From Ignavibacteriales bacterium (lineage in GTDB: Bacteria > Bacteroidota > Ignavibacteria > T3Sed10-11), in the NCBI GenBank assembly GCA_003560935.1, contig PWJF01000491.1, forward strand, positions 1 through 8,086: a DNA stretch of 8,086 bases, written 5' to 3'. A model generated the notes under the pieces. It was not told the origin of the DNA. It did not search any database and saw only the letters and a list, made by a program, of their open reading frames with translations. This document shows, in pieces, positions 1 to 5,754 of this stretch (position 1 is its first letter; the number at the start of each line of letters is the position of its first letter). Both the position numbers and the translations under genes were made by a program.

Positions 1-85
1 TCGCGGTTTCTTCCGGCGTCAACGGTATCCGGCCGGCAGGCTCAATCCGATAGGAATGACTGAGCTTTACGGTCGGCTGGACCAT
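1..85 (-). CDS. 5' end of an unrecognised protein (partial, runs off left edge)
   Basis: An ATG at 85 on the minus strand opens a frame with no stop to the window edge, giving 28 residues starting MVQPTVKLSHSYRIEPAGRI. An in-frame TGA lies 18 bp upstream of that ATG, so the start cannot be much further upstream. No Shine-Dalgarno sequence is visible before it. It lies 52 bp downstream of the anti-sigma gene on the same strand, so it could be the third gene of the sigma operon or have its own promoter. The fragment has no motif I recognise and no function is proposed. It is listed because the frame is open, the start is bounded by a stop and the strand fits its neighbours. Confidence 0.4.
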   Translation of the reverse strand, partial: MVQPTVKLSHSYRIEPAGRIPLTPEETA

Positions 86-137
86 TGCAGAAACACCGTT
101 ATTTCACTATATATGATGCAGCAACGTGTAAAAGGAT

Positions 138-383
138 TCAAGAATAAATAATCTTTTTGATATGCTCTTCGATAGCCCGTTTCGCGGATTCGGGCAGCTG
201 CGGGGATGGGTATTCTTTATAAAGATGTATAGCCGTTTTCATACTTTTCAGGTAGGCGGCGCAATCGGGGCATTCGATGAGATGCATTTTTATGGCTTTG
301 CAATTCGGTGAATTTAATTCTTCATCGAGGTTATCGCAAATATGCTCGTGGACTTCTTCACAGGATACTTTTTGATCGCTCAT
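138..383 (-). CDS. Soluble zinc-binding anti-sigma factor (zf-HC2 / ZAS type)
   Basis: This 81-residue protein probably holds the neighbouring ECF sigma factor inactive in the cytoplasm. It carries the ZAS signature: His34-x3-Cys38-x2-Cys41 (in HLIECPDC), preceded by Cys8 exactly 26 residues before the histidine. That Cys-26-His-4-Cys-3-Cys spacing is the same as the zinc ligands of the redox-sensing anti-sigma RsrA (C11/H37/C41/C44). Extra cysteines lie at 16 and 28. There is no transmembrane helix, so it is not a membrane-tethered anti-sigma; the C-terminal 35 residues look like the helix that packs on the sigma factor. Its ATG overlaps the sigma stop codon by 4 bp (ATGA), implying translational coupling and a fixed ratio of the two proteins. 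The zinc-finger anti-sigma call is firm. Redox control is inferred from spacing only. Confidence 0.88.
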   Translation of the reverse strand: MSDQKVSCEEVHEHICDNLDEELNSPNCKAIKMHLIECPDCAAYLKSMKTAIHLYKEYPSPQLPESAKRAIEEHIKKIIYS

Positions 384-940
384 AATTTCACATACTCCGA
401 TAATTGTTCACGTAATGCCGTCCGTGCGCGATGTAGGCGTGATTTCACCGCAGCTACCGACAAATGTAAAACACTTGCAGTTTCCTGCGCCGTGAAACCC
501 TCGATATCCCGCAGCACAAATACAACTCGGTGATCCACCGGCAATGTAAGGATTGCCGCATCAAGTTGTCTCCGTAACTCTTCCGACATCACAGACTCGA
601 ATGGTGTCGGATTATCAGACACCTGTACATTCGATTGTTCGTGATCATCTTCGAACCTTAAAGATGCTTCGTCGATTTTCCGTTGACGGTTTTTCATCAA
701 ACAGTTGTTCGTAACAATACTGTACAACCAGGTACTGAATTTCGATTTACCGTCAAATTGATGGAGTTTCCGGTAGACATTGACAAACGTGTCCTGCACT
801 GCTTCCTCGGCCTTTTCGCGGTTACGGCATACCTTAAATGCAAAACTAAAAACCGTGTCCTCATACCGCCGCACCAACTCGCTGAATGCCTGCGTGTCAC
901 CGCCGAGTATCTCTTTGATAAGAGCGTTATCGCCTTTCAT
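380..940 (-). CDS. ECF-family (sigma-70 family) RNA polymerase sigma factor
   Basis: This protein directs RNA polymerase to a stress or envelope regulon. With the ATG at 940 it has 186 residues, normal for group IV sigma factors. Region 2 is at about residues 20-88 (FSELVRRYED through the EEAVQDTFVNVYRKL helix and FSTWLYSIVTNN). A variable acidic linker follows. Region 4 is at about 125-178, with the typical LPVDHRVVFVLRDIEGFTAQETA and helix-turn-helix VAAVKSRLHRARTAL. A TTG at 964 would add eight residues (MLKFASNC), but the ATG begins at the usual place for the family (MKGDNALIKEIL). Neither start has a clear Shine-Dalgarno. The gene overlaps the downstream anti-sigma gene by 4 bp. ECF operons are often autoregulated, but I could not identify an ECF-type promoter upstream with confidence. 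The regulon cannot be read from this window. Confidence 0.93.
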   Translation of the reverse strand: MKGDNALIKEILGGDTQAFSELVRRYEDTVFSFAFKVCRNREKAEEAVQDTFVNVYRKLHQFDGKSKFSTWLYSIVTNNCLMKNRQRKIDEASLRFEDDHEQSNVQVSDNPTPFESVMSEELRRQLDAAILTLPVDHRVVFVLRDIEGFTAQETASVLHLSVAAVKSRLHRARTALREQLSEYVKL

Positions 941-1040
941 ACAATTAGATGCAAATTTTAACAAAAAGATTCACTTATTAAGGTAATGATTCAATTAAAT
1001 ATTTGCAATTTTGTGTAATTCTCCCAACTATGTCGGTATT

Positions 1041-1091
1041 ATTGATTAAAAAACAATTAATTCGCTGCGCTCATTGATTAAAAAACAATTG
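1041..1091 (+). repeat. Intergenic repeat, copy 1 (one and a half units in tandem)
   Basis: The 18-mer ATTGATTAAAAAACAATT occurs at 1041-1058 and again, identical, at 1073-1090. The two are separated by the 14-mer AATTCGCTGCGCTC, a 32-bp period. The stretch 1056-1091 matches 5177-5212 at 35 of 36 positions; the one difference is G1067 against T5188. Each unit carries an A6 tract. The elements have no long palindrome, no coding potential and no target-site duplication that I could see. This is a dispersed intergenic repeat of unknown type. Confidence 0.85.
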
Positions 1092-1117
1092 AATTTCACG
1101 GCCGAGTTCCTTATACT
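1089..1117 (+). promoter_or_regulatory. Predicted sigma-70-like promoter of the M29 homologue gene
   Basis: TTGAAT (1089-1094) and TATACT (1112-1117) are separated by exactly 17 bp, followed by further AT-rich sequence (TATAAT at 1117-1122). The first three bases of the -35 box are the last three bases of the repeat unit, and the repeat's A6 tract lies just upstream, where an UP element would be. Predicted transcription starts near 1124, giving a leader of about 35 nt before the ATG at 1159. This is inferred from sequence only. Confidence 0.5.
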
Positions 1118-1158
1118 ATAATTATCCAACCGAAACCCAAACAAGCAGTTATGCGGAT

Positions 1159-2310
1159 ATGAAGAATAAACTTACCGACGACCAATTGCTTACTTTAATT
1201 AGGTCTGTATTTAGTCCGCAGCAATCGGATACAAACATCGCAATAATTACCGACGTACCGAACGAGAAAAGAAAAGATCATGAGAGATGGCAGGAACGGC
1301 GAAGGATTGTATATGAGTGGTACAGTCAGCTCTCAACACTCCGGGAGAAGTTGCAATTTGAAAGAGTCGATCTTTATATGTACGAAAACGCCGAAAGCAA
1401 TAATGCGGATCTACCTGAAATGTTTTACAGAATCAACACTATTGAAGAACCCGTAACTGCCGAGTTGCTGCCTTCAATGGGTGATCCTGTCGCGCATCGG
1501 ACAGTTTTAGATGAGATAAATATTATACTTTCTCCGACCGAGTACTCAGCCACCGCTCCACTGAAGATTCTCGGTAAACAGTTTCCGTTCCGTGCTGCAA
1601 CTATGCCCGGTTTTTCACGTGCAATGATTCCCGCACTCGGACTGGATTACCAAAAAGTACACGAACGGGTTATGACTCTAAAAAAACGGCTCGACGATAC
1701 GAGAAGTGCAACCGTACAATTCGCTGCCGACGGAAAGACCTATGAACTATTTTTTGACCTCCGGCACCGGAAAGCTCATGCAAGTTCAGGTTTAATACGG
1801 GAGAAAGGTACTGCTGGAAACTTACCCTCAGGAGAAACATATATCGTACCTTATGAGGGTGAAAACGAGGGGGATCCGAGTACAACCGAAGGGATATTAC
1901 CGGTGCGCTTTGGAAAGGATTTGCTTCTGTTTCATATTAAAAATAATCGGACTCATACAATCAAAGGGTCGGGCGATGTCTCTGAAGAGCAGAAAAAGTT
2001 CTTACAGGAAGAACCTGCCTACGGTAACATCGCGGAACTCGGGCTTGGCATTCTTGATAGTTTTGGAATAACATCTGTCGGCAGTGTTTTATTGGATGAA
2101 AAACTCGGATTGCATGTAGCATTAGGACGCAGTGAACATTTCGGGGGTATCATCGGCCCAAAATCATTTAATAATCCGAAAAATGTAATTCACATGGATT
2201 ATGTATACGTTCCATCACTACAACCGGAAATTACTGTAAAATTTGCGCGGTTACAATACGATTCCGGCAACGAAGAAACCATAATGGAAAATAGTAAATA
2301 CATTGTTTAA
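1159..2310 (+). CDS. M29-family (AmpS/AmpT-type) metallopeptidase homologue, COG2309-like
   Basis: This 383-residue protein resembles thermophilic aminopeptidases of family M29, which remove N-terminal residues using a two-metal centre. The C-terminal half holds the family's motifs in order: NLPSGE (Glu226), NIAELGLG (Glu293), LLDEKLGLHVALG (Asp313-Glu314-Lys315, His319) and VIHMDYV (His345, Asp347). These match the five metal ligands known in the family (Glu, Glu, His, His, Asp), with spacing close to AmpT. The position seven residues after the first ligand histidine, where family peptidases have a catalytic tyrosine, is Glu326 here (GRSEHF). It may therefore not act as a normal aminopeptidase; the same fold also includes NicX-type iron dioxygenases. 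The N-terminal half (1-200) is charged and less conserved. There is no signal peptide, so it is cytoplasmic. No Shine-Dalgarno precedes the ATG. It is transcribed alone or with the lipoprotein gene 88 bp downstream. Confidence 0.8.
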   Translation: MKNKLTDDQLLTLIRSVFSPQQSDTNIAIITDVPNEKRKDHERWQERRRIVYEWYSQLSTLREKLQFERVDLYMYENAESNNADLPEMFYRINTIEEPVTAELLPSMGDPVAHRTVLDEINIILSPTEYSATAPLKILGKQFPFRAATMPGFSRAMIPALGLDYQKVHERVMTLKKRLDDTRSATVQFAADGKTYELFFDLRHRKAHASSGLIREKGTAGNLPSGETYIVPYEGENEGDPSTTEGILPVRFGKDLLLFHIKNNRTHTIKGSGDVSEEQKKFLQEEPAYGNIAELGLGILDSFGITSVGSVLLDEKLGLHVALGRSEHFGGIIGPKSFNNPKNVIHMDYVYVPSLQPEITVKFARLQYDSGNEETIMENSKYIV

Positions 2311-2322
2311 AAATCATACATA

Positions 2323-2351
2323 TTGAAAATTTTTCAAATTTTATGTATATA
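2323..2351 (+). promoter_or_regulatory. Predicted sigma-70-like promoter with overlapping palindrome, lipoprotein gene
   Basis: TTGAAA (2323-2328) and TATATA (2346-2351) are spaced by 17 bp, placing transcription start near 2358, about 41 nt before the ATG. The -35 box is one arm of a perfect 7-bp inverted repeat, TTGAAAA-T-TTTTCAA (2323-2337), which could be a repressor site or chance in AT-rich DNA. Confidence 0.45.
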
Positions 2352-2382
2352 GATCAGTTGTAATATTTCCCCAATAAATACA

Positions 2383-2390
2383 AGAAAGGG
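2383..2390 (+). promoter_or_regulatory. Ribosome binding site of the lipoprotein gene
   Basis: AGAAAGGG ends 8 nt before the ATG at 2399, a good Shine-Dalgarno match. It supports this start. Several other genes in the window lack such a site. Confidence 0.65.
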
Positions 2391-2398
2391 ATATTCCT

Positions 2399-2971
2399 AT
2401 GAAAACTAACTCACATATAGTAACTCTTGTGCTGGTGCTTGTGATCGGCATATTCATTTTTGGCTGTGAACGTGAAGAAGTAGTAGAACCTGTTGCACAC
2501 GAGGCATTTTTCCAGAATCTCCGTGATATGTGTGGGCAGAAATTTGAAGGTTATACGGAGTTTGTCCTCATCGAAGATTCTCCGTTCGCTGACGCCCGGC
2601 TTATCATGCACATCGAAACATGTACGGACGATGAGATACGGATCCCGTTTATCGTCAATGACGACAGCTCACGTACCTGGGTGCTCACATTAAGTGAGGA
2701 GGGTTTGCTTTTCAAACATGACCACCGTCATCCTGATGGAACGCCCGAGGACACCACAATGTACGGTGGGTGGGCCTCCGATGAGGGTACTCCTTTTGTT
2801 CAGTATTTTCCCGCTGACGAATATACTGCCGAACTGATACCTGATGCCGAAACAAATGTCTGGATGATGGAACTCAATCCGGAAACCAACGAGTTCGTGT
2901 ACTATCTGGAAAGACATAACGAACCGAGATTCCGTGCGGTATTTGATCTAACCACACCACTGACCGAATAA
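2399..2971 (+). CDS. Outer-surface or periplasmic lipoprotein of a conserved uncharacterised family
   Basis: The 190-residue product starts with a short basic stretch and a hydrophobic helix (about residues 7-21) ending in the lipobox IFGC, so Cys23 should be lipidated and the protein anchored to a membrane outside the cytoplasm. The mature part is acidic and globular. It matches, from memory, a widespread family of secreted proteins of unknown function, recognised by FFQNLRDMCGQKFEG (35-51), MHIETC (70-75), IPFIVNDDSSRTWVLT (82-97), the histidine-rich KHDHRH (106-111) followed by PDGTPEDTTMYGG, and a C-terminal PRFRAVFDLT. Cys45 and Cys75 could form a disulfide, and the HDHRH cluster could bind a metal; both are guesses. 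A good ribosome binding site supports the start. A strong hairpin follows the stop, so it is a monocistronic unit or the end of one. No function can be assigned. Confidence 0.85.
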   Translation: MKTNSHIVTLVLVLVIGIFIFGCEREEVVEPVAHEAFFQNLRDMCGQKFEGYTEFVLIEDSPFADARLIMHIETCTDDEIRIPFIVNDDSSRTWVLTLSEEGLLFKHDHRHPDGTPEDTTMYGGWASDEGTPFVQYFPADEYTAELIPDAETNVWMMELNPETNEFVYYLERHNEPRFRAVFDLTTPLTE

Positions 2972-2998
2972 TCAACTTCACGGAGATTATAATTCGCA

Positions 2999-3028
2999 TC
3001 CGGCTGTGATACTTAAACCACAGCCGGA
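2999..3028 (+). terminator. Strong stem-loop after the lipoprotein gene (probable terminator)
   Basis: A perfect 10-bp stem, TCCGGCTGTG (2999-3008) with CACAGCCGGA (3019-3028), encloses a 10-nt loop. It lies 28 bp after the stop of the lipoprotein gene and before the next promoter. The classic U-run does not follow directly; the nearest T-rich stretch is CTTGCTTTT (3032-3040). It is therefore a plausible but not textbook intrinsic terminator, or an mRNA 3'-end stabiliser. Confidence 0.6.
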
Positions 3029-3032
3029 ACAC

Positions 3033-3061
3033 TTGCTTTTCACACAAAAAGCAGGTATTAT
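3033..3061 (+). promoter_or_regulatory. Predicted promoter of the inositol phospholipid operon
   Basis: TTGCTT (3033-3038) and TATTAT (3056-3061) are 17 bp apart, just after the hairpin, so the operon has its own start near 3068 and a leader of about 42 nt. No Shine-Dalgarno is evident before the ATG at 3110. No operator is visible. Confidence 0.5.
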
Positions 3062-3109
3062 TGCATGAGTTTTTCTTTCAACAAATCATATAACTAAAGA
3101 ACGCATACC

Positions 3110-3853
3110 ATGGGTCTCATTCCTTACTGGGTTGAGAAGAGATTTAATAATTTGCTGATGCCCCTCGTCTATTCGGTAAGGGCACTGCGTCTTTCACCGA
3201 ATATGATCTCAACAATCGGAATCTTCCCGAGTTTCGTTGCTGCATTTTTTCTTGCCCACGGTTGGTTCGTAATCGGCGGCATGCTCATTCTTCTCGGAGG
3301 AGTATTTGATATGATCGACGGGAAGCTTGCACGTCTGACTAACCGTACTTCGAAATTCGGAGCGTTGTACGATTCGACTCTTGACAGATTTGCCGAGATC
3401 GCTATGTACACAGGTCTGGGGTATTATTTTGTTTTTCAGAGCATGCACCTCGCATCATTGTTGGTTGTCATCGCTGCCAGCGGTTCGATCATGGTAAGTT
3501 ATGTCAGAGCACGTGCTGAATCGCATGGATACACCTGTAATGTCGGTTGGATGCGGCGGGGTGAACGTATAGTCATCCTCGGCGGTGCGGCACTGTTGAG
3601 TTTTTTCCCCACACCGTTCGATACGATAATTATCGGTCTGCTCAAGGTAATACCATTCGATTGGACCTATTATTATCCCCCCATGCCGCTTACATTGGCT
3701 ATTGCACTTGTGGCTATCTTCACACCGATAACTGTGGTACAACGCATCTATGAAGTATGGAAACAAACAAAATCAGAAAGAGTAGAAAATTTATCATCTC
3801 AACTACTTAAAACACACGTAGGACCTAAATCAGTACAAGAGGAAGAAGTATGA
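3110..3853 (+). CDS. CDP-alcohol phosphatidyltransferase, probable phosphatidylinositol-phosphate synthase
   Basis: This integral membrane enzyme joins CDP-diacylglycerol with an alcohol and releases CMP. The catalytic signature D-x2-D-G-x2-A-R-x8-G-x3-D-x3-D is complete: Asp67, Asp70, Gly71, Ala74, Arg75, Gly84, Asp88, Asp92. The 247-residue protein has about six hydrophobic segments (roughly 35-65, 97-110, 113-131, 153-166, 170-182, 194-212). SYVRARAESHG (130-140) and MRRGERIVIL (148-157) resemble the region in actinobacterial and archaeal inositol-phosphate-using enzymes. The strongest clue to substrate is the next gene, inositol-phosphate synthase, whose ATG overlaps this stop codon by 4 bp. 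The acceptor is thus probably 1D-myo-inositol 3-phosphate, giving phosphatidylinositol phosphate. The soluble C-terminal tail (217-247) is polar. Family membership is firm; the inositol-phosphate specificity is inferred from context. Confidence 0.88.
   Translation: MGLIPYWVEKRFNNLLMPLVYSVRALRLSPNMISTIGIFPSFVAAFFLAHGWFVIGGMLILLGGVFDMIDGKLARLTNRTSKFGALYDSTLDRFAEIAMYTGLGYYFVFQSMHLASLLVVIAASGSIMVSYVRARAESHGYTCNVGWMRRGERIVILGGAALLSFFPTPFDTIIIGLLKVIPFDWTYYYPPMPLTLAIALVAIFTPITVVQRIYEVWKQTKSERVENLSSQLLKTHVGPKSVQEEEV
3838..3842 (+). promoter_or_regulatory. Ribosome binding site of inositol-phosphate synthase
   Basis: AGAGG inside the 3' end of the upstream gene lies 7 nt before the ATG at 3850. It supports this start and coupled translation across the 4-bp ATGA overlap. 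Confidence 0.6.
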
Positions 3854-5163
3854 AGGATACAATCCCTCAAGCTAAGGGGAAACTTGGAGTTCTCGTCGTC
3901 GGCATTAACGGTGCAGTTGCAACGACATTTATTGCGGGATTGCTCGCTATTAGAAAAGGTTATGCACAACCGTTCGGCTCCCTTACTCAGATGGGTACGA
4001 TCCGTCTTGGTAAAAGATCGGAGATGAAGTCCCCTAAAATTAAAGATTTCGTCCCCCTTGCCGATAGTAACGATATAGTTATCGGTGGATGGGACATTTT
4101 CGATCAGCATCTCTACGATGCGGCACTCGAATCGAAAGTTCTCGAACCGAAGGATCTCGATCCCATTAAAGGTGAATTACAGAGATTACATCCGATGCCC
4201 GCGGTATTCGACAATTACTATGTAAAAAGACTTAACGGCACATACGTTAAAAAAGGTGCGACAAAAATGGAACTTGCCGAACAGCTCCGGGCAGACATCA
4301 GAGATTTTAAAGATAAAACTGGCGTTGATCGTATCGTGATGGTCTGGTGCGGCAGTACAGAAATTTTCATGGGAGAGAGTGAAGTTCATAAAACAATCGA
4401 AAAATTCGAAAACGGACTGCAAGACAACGATGTCAACATCACACCCAGCATGATCTATGCCTATGCTTCACTCATGGAAGGTGTACCATATGCAAACGGA
4501 GCTCCAAATCTGACTACGGATATTCCGGCCTTAACATGGCTTGCTAAAGAAAAAAAAGTCGCGATTGCCGGTAAGGACTTCAAAACAGGTCAAACTCTCA
4601 TTAAAACTGTGATCGCACCGATGTTAAAAGCCCGTCTGCTTGGATTGGAGGGATGGTTCTCGACCAACATTCTCGGTAATCGTGACGGTGAGGTGCTTGA
4701 CGATCCTTACTCATTTAAGACAAAAGAAGAGAGTAAGCTTTCCGTTCTCGAACACATTCTTCAACCCGACCTATATCCCGACCTATATAAAAACTTCTAT
4801 CATAAAGTACGTATTAACTATTACCCGCCGCGCGGTGACAGTAAAGAGGGGTGGGATAATATTGACATATTCGGATGGTTGGGATATAAAATGCAAATGA
4901 AGGTTGATTTTCTTTGCCGTGACTCGATTCTTGCTGCACCGATTGTCCTTGATCTCGTGTTATTTCTCGATCTGGCCCAGAGAGTTGGAATGGTTGGTAT
5001 TCAGGAATGGCTTTCGTTTTATTTTAAAAGTCCGATGCACGCACCCGAGGTTTACCCCGAGCACGATCTTTTCATTCAGCAGACTAAATTAAAAAATACG
5101 CTCCGTCATATCATGGGTGAAGAACTTATCACTCATCTCGGGCTCGAATATTACGAGGATTAA
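3850..5163 (+). CDS. myo-Inositol-3-phosphate synthase (1L-myo-inositol-1-phosphate synthase)
   Basis: This NAD-dependent cytoplasmic enzyme converts glucose 6-phosphate to myo-inositol 3-phosphate, the committed step to inositol. The 437-residue protein is full length for a bacterial form. An N-terminal Rossmann motif, GINGAVATT (18-26), binds NAD. VIGGWDIFD and IVMVWCGSTEIF follow. The substrate domain includes NILGNRDGEVL (Asn277-Asp279 region), VRINYYPPRGDSKEGWDN (up to Asn337) and DFLCRDSILAAP (353-364), matching conserved MIPS segments, with several lysines positioned for the active site. The sequence is of the type found in Bacteroidota. It overlaps the phosphatidyltransferase gene by 4 bp, so its product is probably used directly for lipid synthesis. 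A 12-bp tandem duplication encodes PDLYPDLY (4765-4788). No inositol monophosphatase gene is nearby. Confidence 0.95.
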   Translation: MKDTIPQAKGKLGVLVVGINGAVATTFIAGLLAIRKGYAQPFGSLTQMGTIRLGKRSEMKSPKIKDFVPLADSNDIVIGGWDIFDQHLYDAALESKVLEPKDLDPIKGELQRLHPMPAVFDNYYVKRLNGTYVKKGATKMELAEQLRADIRDFKDKTGVDRIVMVWCGSTEIFMGESEVHKTIEKFENGLQDNDVNITPSMIYAYASLMEGVPYANGAPNLTTDIPALTWLAKEKKVAIAGKDFKTGQTLIKTVIAPMLKARLLGLEGWFSTNILGNRDGEVLDDPYSFKTKEESKLSVLEHILQPDLYPDLYKNFYHKVRINYYPPRGDSKEGWDNIDIFGWLGYKMQMKVDFLCRDSILAAPIVLDLVLFLDLAQRVGMVGIQEWLSFYFKSPMHAPEVYPEHDLFIQQTKLKNTLRHIMGEELITHLGLEYYED

Positions 5164-5176
5164 ACACAAACGCCGG

Positions 5177-5212
5177 ATTAATTCGCTTCGCTCATTGATT
5201 AAAAAACAATTG
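5177..5212 (+). repeat. Intergenic repeat, copy 2
   Basis: This 36-bp element lies 13 bp after the inositol-phosphate synthase stop and matches 1056-1091 at 35 of 36 positions. It includes the complete 18-mer ATTGATTAAAAAACAATT (5194-5211). Its first three bases (ATT) match the tail of a preceding 18-mer unit, as if it were cut from a longer tandem array with a 32-bp period. It is in the same orientation as copy 1, both reading toward a downstream gene. Confidence 0.85.
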
Positions 5213-5238
5213 CAAATATCGGAGAGAATTTGTATTGT
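5210..5238 (+). promoter_or_regulatory. Predicted promoter of arfB, partly formed by the repeat
   Basis: TTGCAA (5210-5215) and TATTGT (5233-5238) are separated by exactly 17 bp. As at copy 1, the TTG of the -35 box is the end of the repeat unit and its A6 tract lies upstream. The ATG at 5246 begins only 7 nt after the -10 box, so a transcript from here would be leaderless or nearly so. Read-through from the lipid operon (82-bp gap) is an alternative. Confidence 0.4.
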
Positions 5239-5245
5239 GAGGTAG

Positions 5246-5674
5246 ATGGAAGGGCAGGTAAAAATACATACCCGGTTGTCGATACCCGGTCAGGAACTCC
5301 GATTCAGGTTTTCAAAAAGCGGCGGCCCCGGAGGACAGCACGTCAACAAAGCCGCCACAAAGGTTGAGCTTCTGTTCAACGTTCGCAATTCACCGTCGCT
5401 CAGTGATTCTCAACGTGAGAGAATTGAAAAGAAACTACGAAACAGAATATCGGCGTACGGGATACTTCGTGTCGAGGTTCAAGATACACGGAGCCAGGTA
5501 AAAAATCGTGAGCTTGCAATCAGCCGGTTCCAGAAGCTTCTTGCCGATGCTCTAAAAACATCTCGTCGCAGGATATCAACGTCTCCCCCCGCTCAAACCC
5601 ATGAGAAACGTTTGAAAGAGAAAAAGAAACGCGCCGAGATTAAAAAATTACGCCGCCGCGACGACTTTAATTAA
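5246..5674 (+). CDS. arfB: Ribosome-rescue peptidyl-tRNA hydrolase ArfB (YaeJ/ICT1 type)
   Basis: This protein frees ribosomes stalled on mRNAs without a stop codon by hydrolysing peptidyl-tRNA in the A site. The 142 residues match the family length. The release-factor catalytic domain is at about 5-95, with the GGQ motif at 29-31 inside SKSGGPGGQHVNKAATKVEL, where Gln31 is catalytic. The C-terminal tail (about 105-139) is very rich in Lys and Arg, ending KKKRAEIKKLRRR. In the family this tail enters the empty mRNA channel and distinguishes ArfB from the longer release factors RF1 and RF2. The ATG is fixed by an in-frame TAG just upstream. No strong Shine-Dalgarno is present; a weak GAGG ends 3 nt before the ATG. 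It follows the inositol lipid genes but has no functional link to them, and it converges with the DUF1460 gene. Confidence 0.94.
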   Translation: MEGQVKIHTRLSIPGQELRFRFSKSGGPGGQHVNKAATKVELLFNVRNSPSLSDSQRERIEKKLRNRISAYGILRVEVQDTRSQVKNRELAISRFQKLLADALKTSRRRISTSPPAQTHEKRLKEKKKRAEIKKLRRRDDFN

Positions 5675-5754
5675 TTAAATGTAATAACCGTTTCAATTCC
5701 ATATCCCCGTACCATAATACTTGCAACAGCGTGTTTTCAAACGGAAAAAAGGTA

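Larger units (their letters stand above)
941..1158. other. Divergent intergenic region between sigma factor and M29 homologue
   Basis: This 218-bp AT-rich gap separates two divergently read genes, so promoters for both should lie here. It contains the tandem part of the dispersed repeat (1041-1091) and a good plus-strand promoter candidate (1089-1117). No convincing open reading frame or RNA gene was seen. On the minus strand no -35/-10 pair stood out for the sigma operon. Confidence 0.7.

Noticed and set aside
941..964. TTG at 964 as the sigma factor start
   Set aside because: It adds MLKFASNC, atypical for the family, with no Shine-Dalgarno. The ATG at 940 gives the usual ECF N-terminus.
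342..986. Plus-strand open frames across the sigma factor (342-533, 683-961, 780-986)
   Set aside because: They lie antisense to a clear sigma/anti-sigma pair, have no recognisable domain and are shadows of those genes.
1041..1091. The 32-bp-period repeat as a short CRISPR array
   Set aside because: Only two 18-mers flank one 14-bp linker. The same linker recurs at the second locus, so it is not a unique spacer, and no cas gene is nearby.
3799..4110. Minus-strand 103-residue frame across the start of inositol-phosphate synthase
   Set aside because: It is antisense to a strongly conserved gene, with a cysteine-rich composition typical of shadow frames and no motif.
4765..4788. Exact 12-bp tandem duplication (CCCGACCTATAT twice) inside inositol-phosphate synthase
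   Set aside because: It keeps frame and encodes PDLYPDLY, where the family normally has a similar Pro/Tyr-rich segment. It is most likely ordinary sequence, not a recent mutation or a regulatory repeat.
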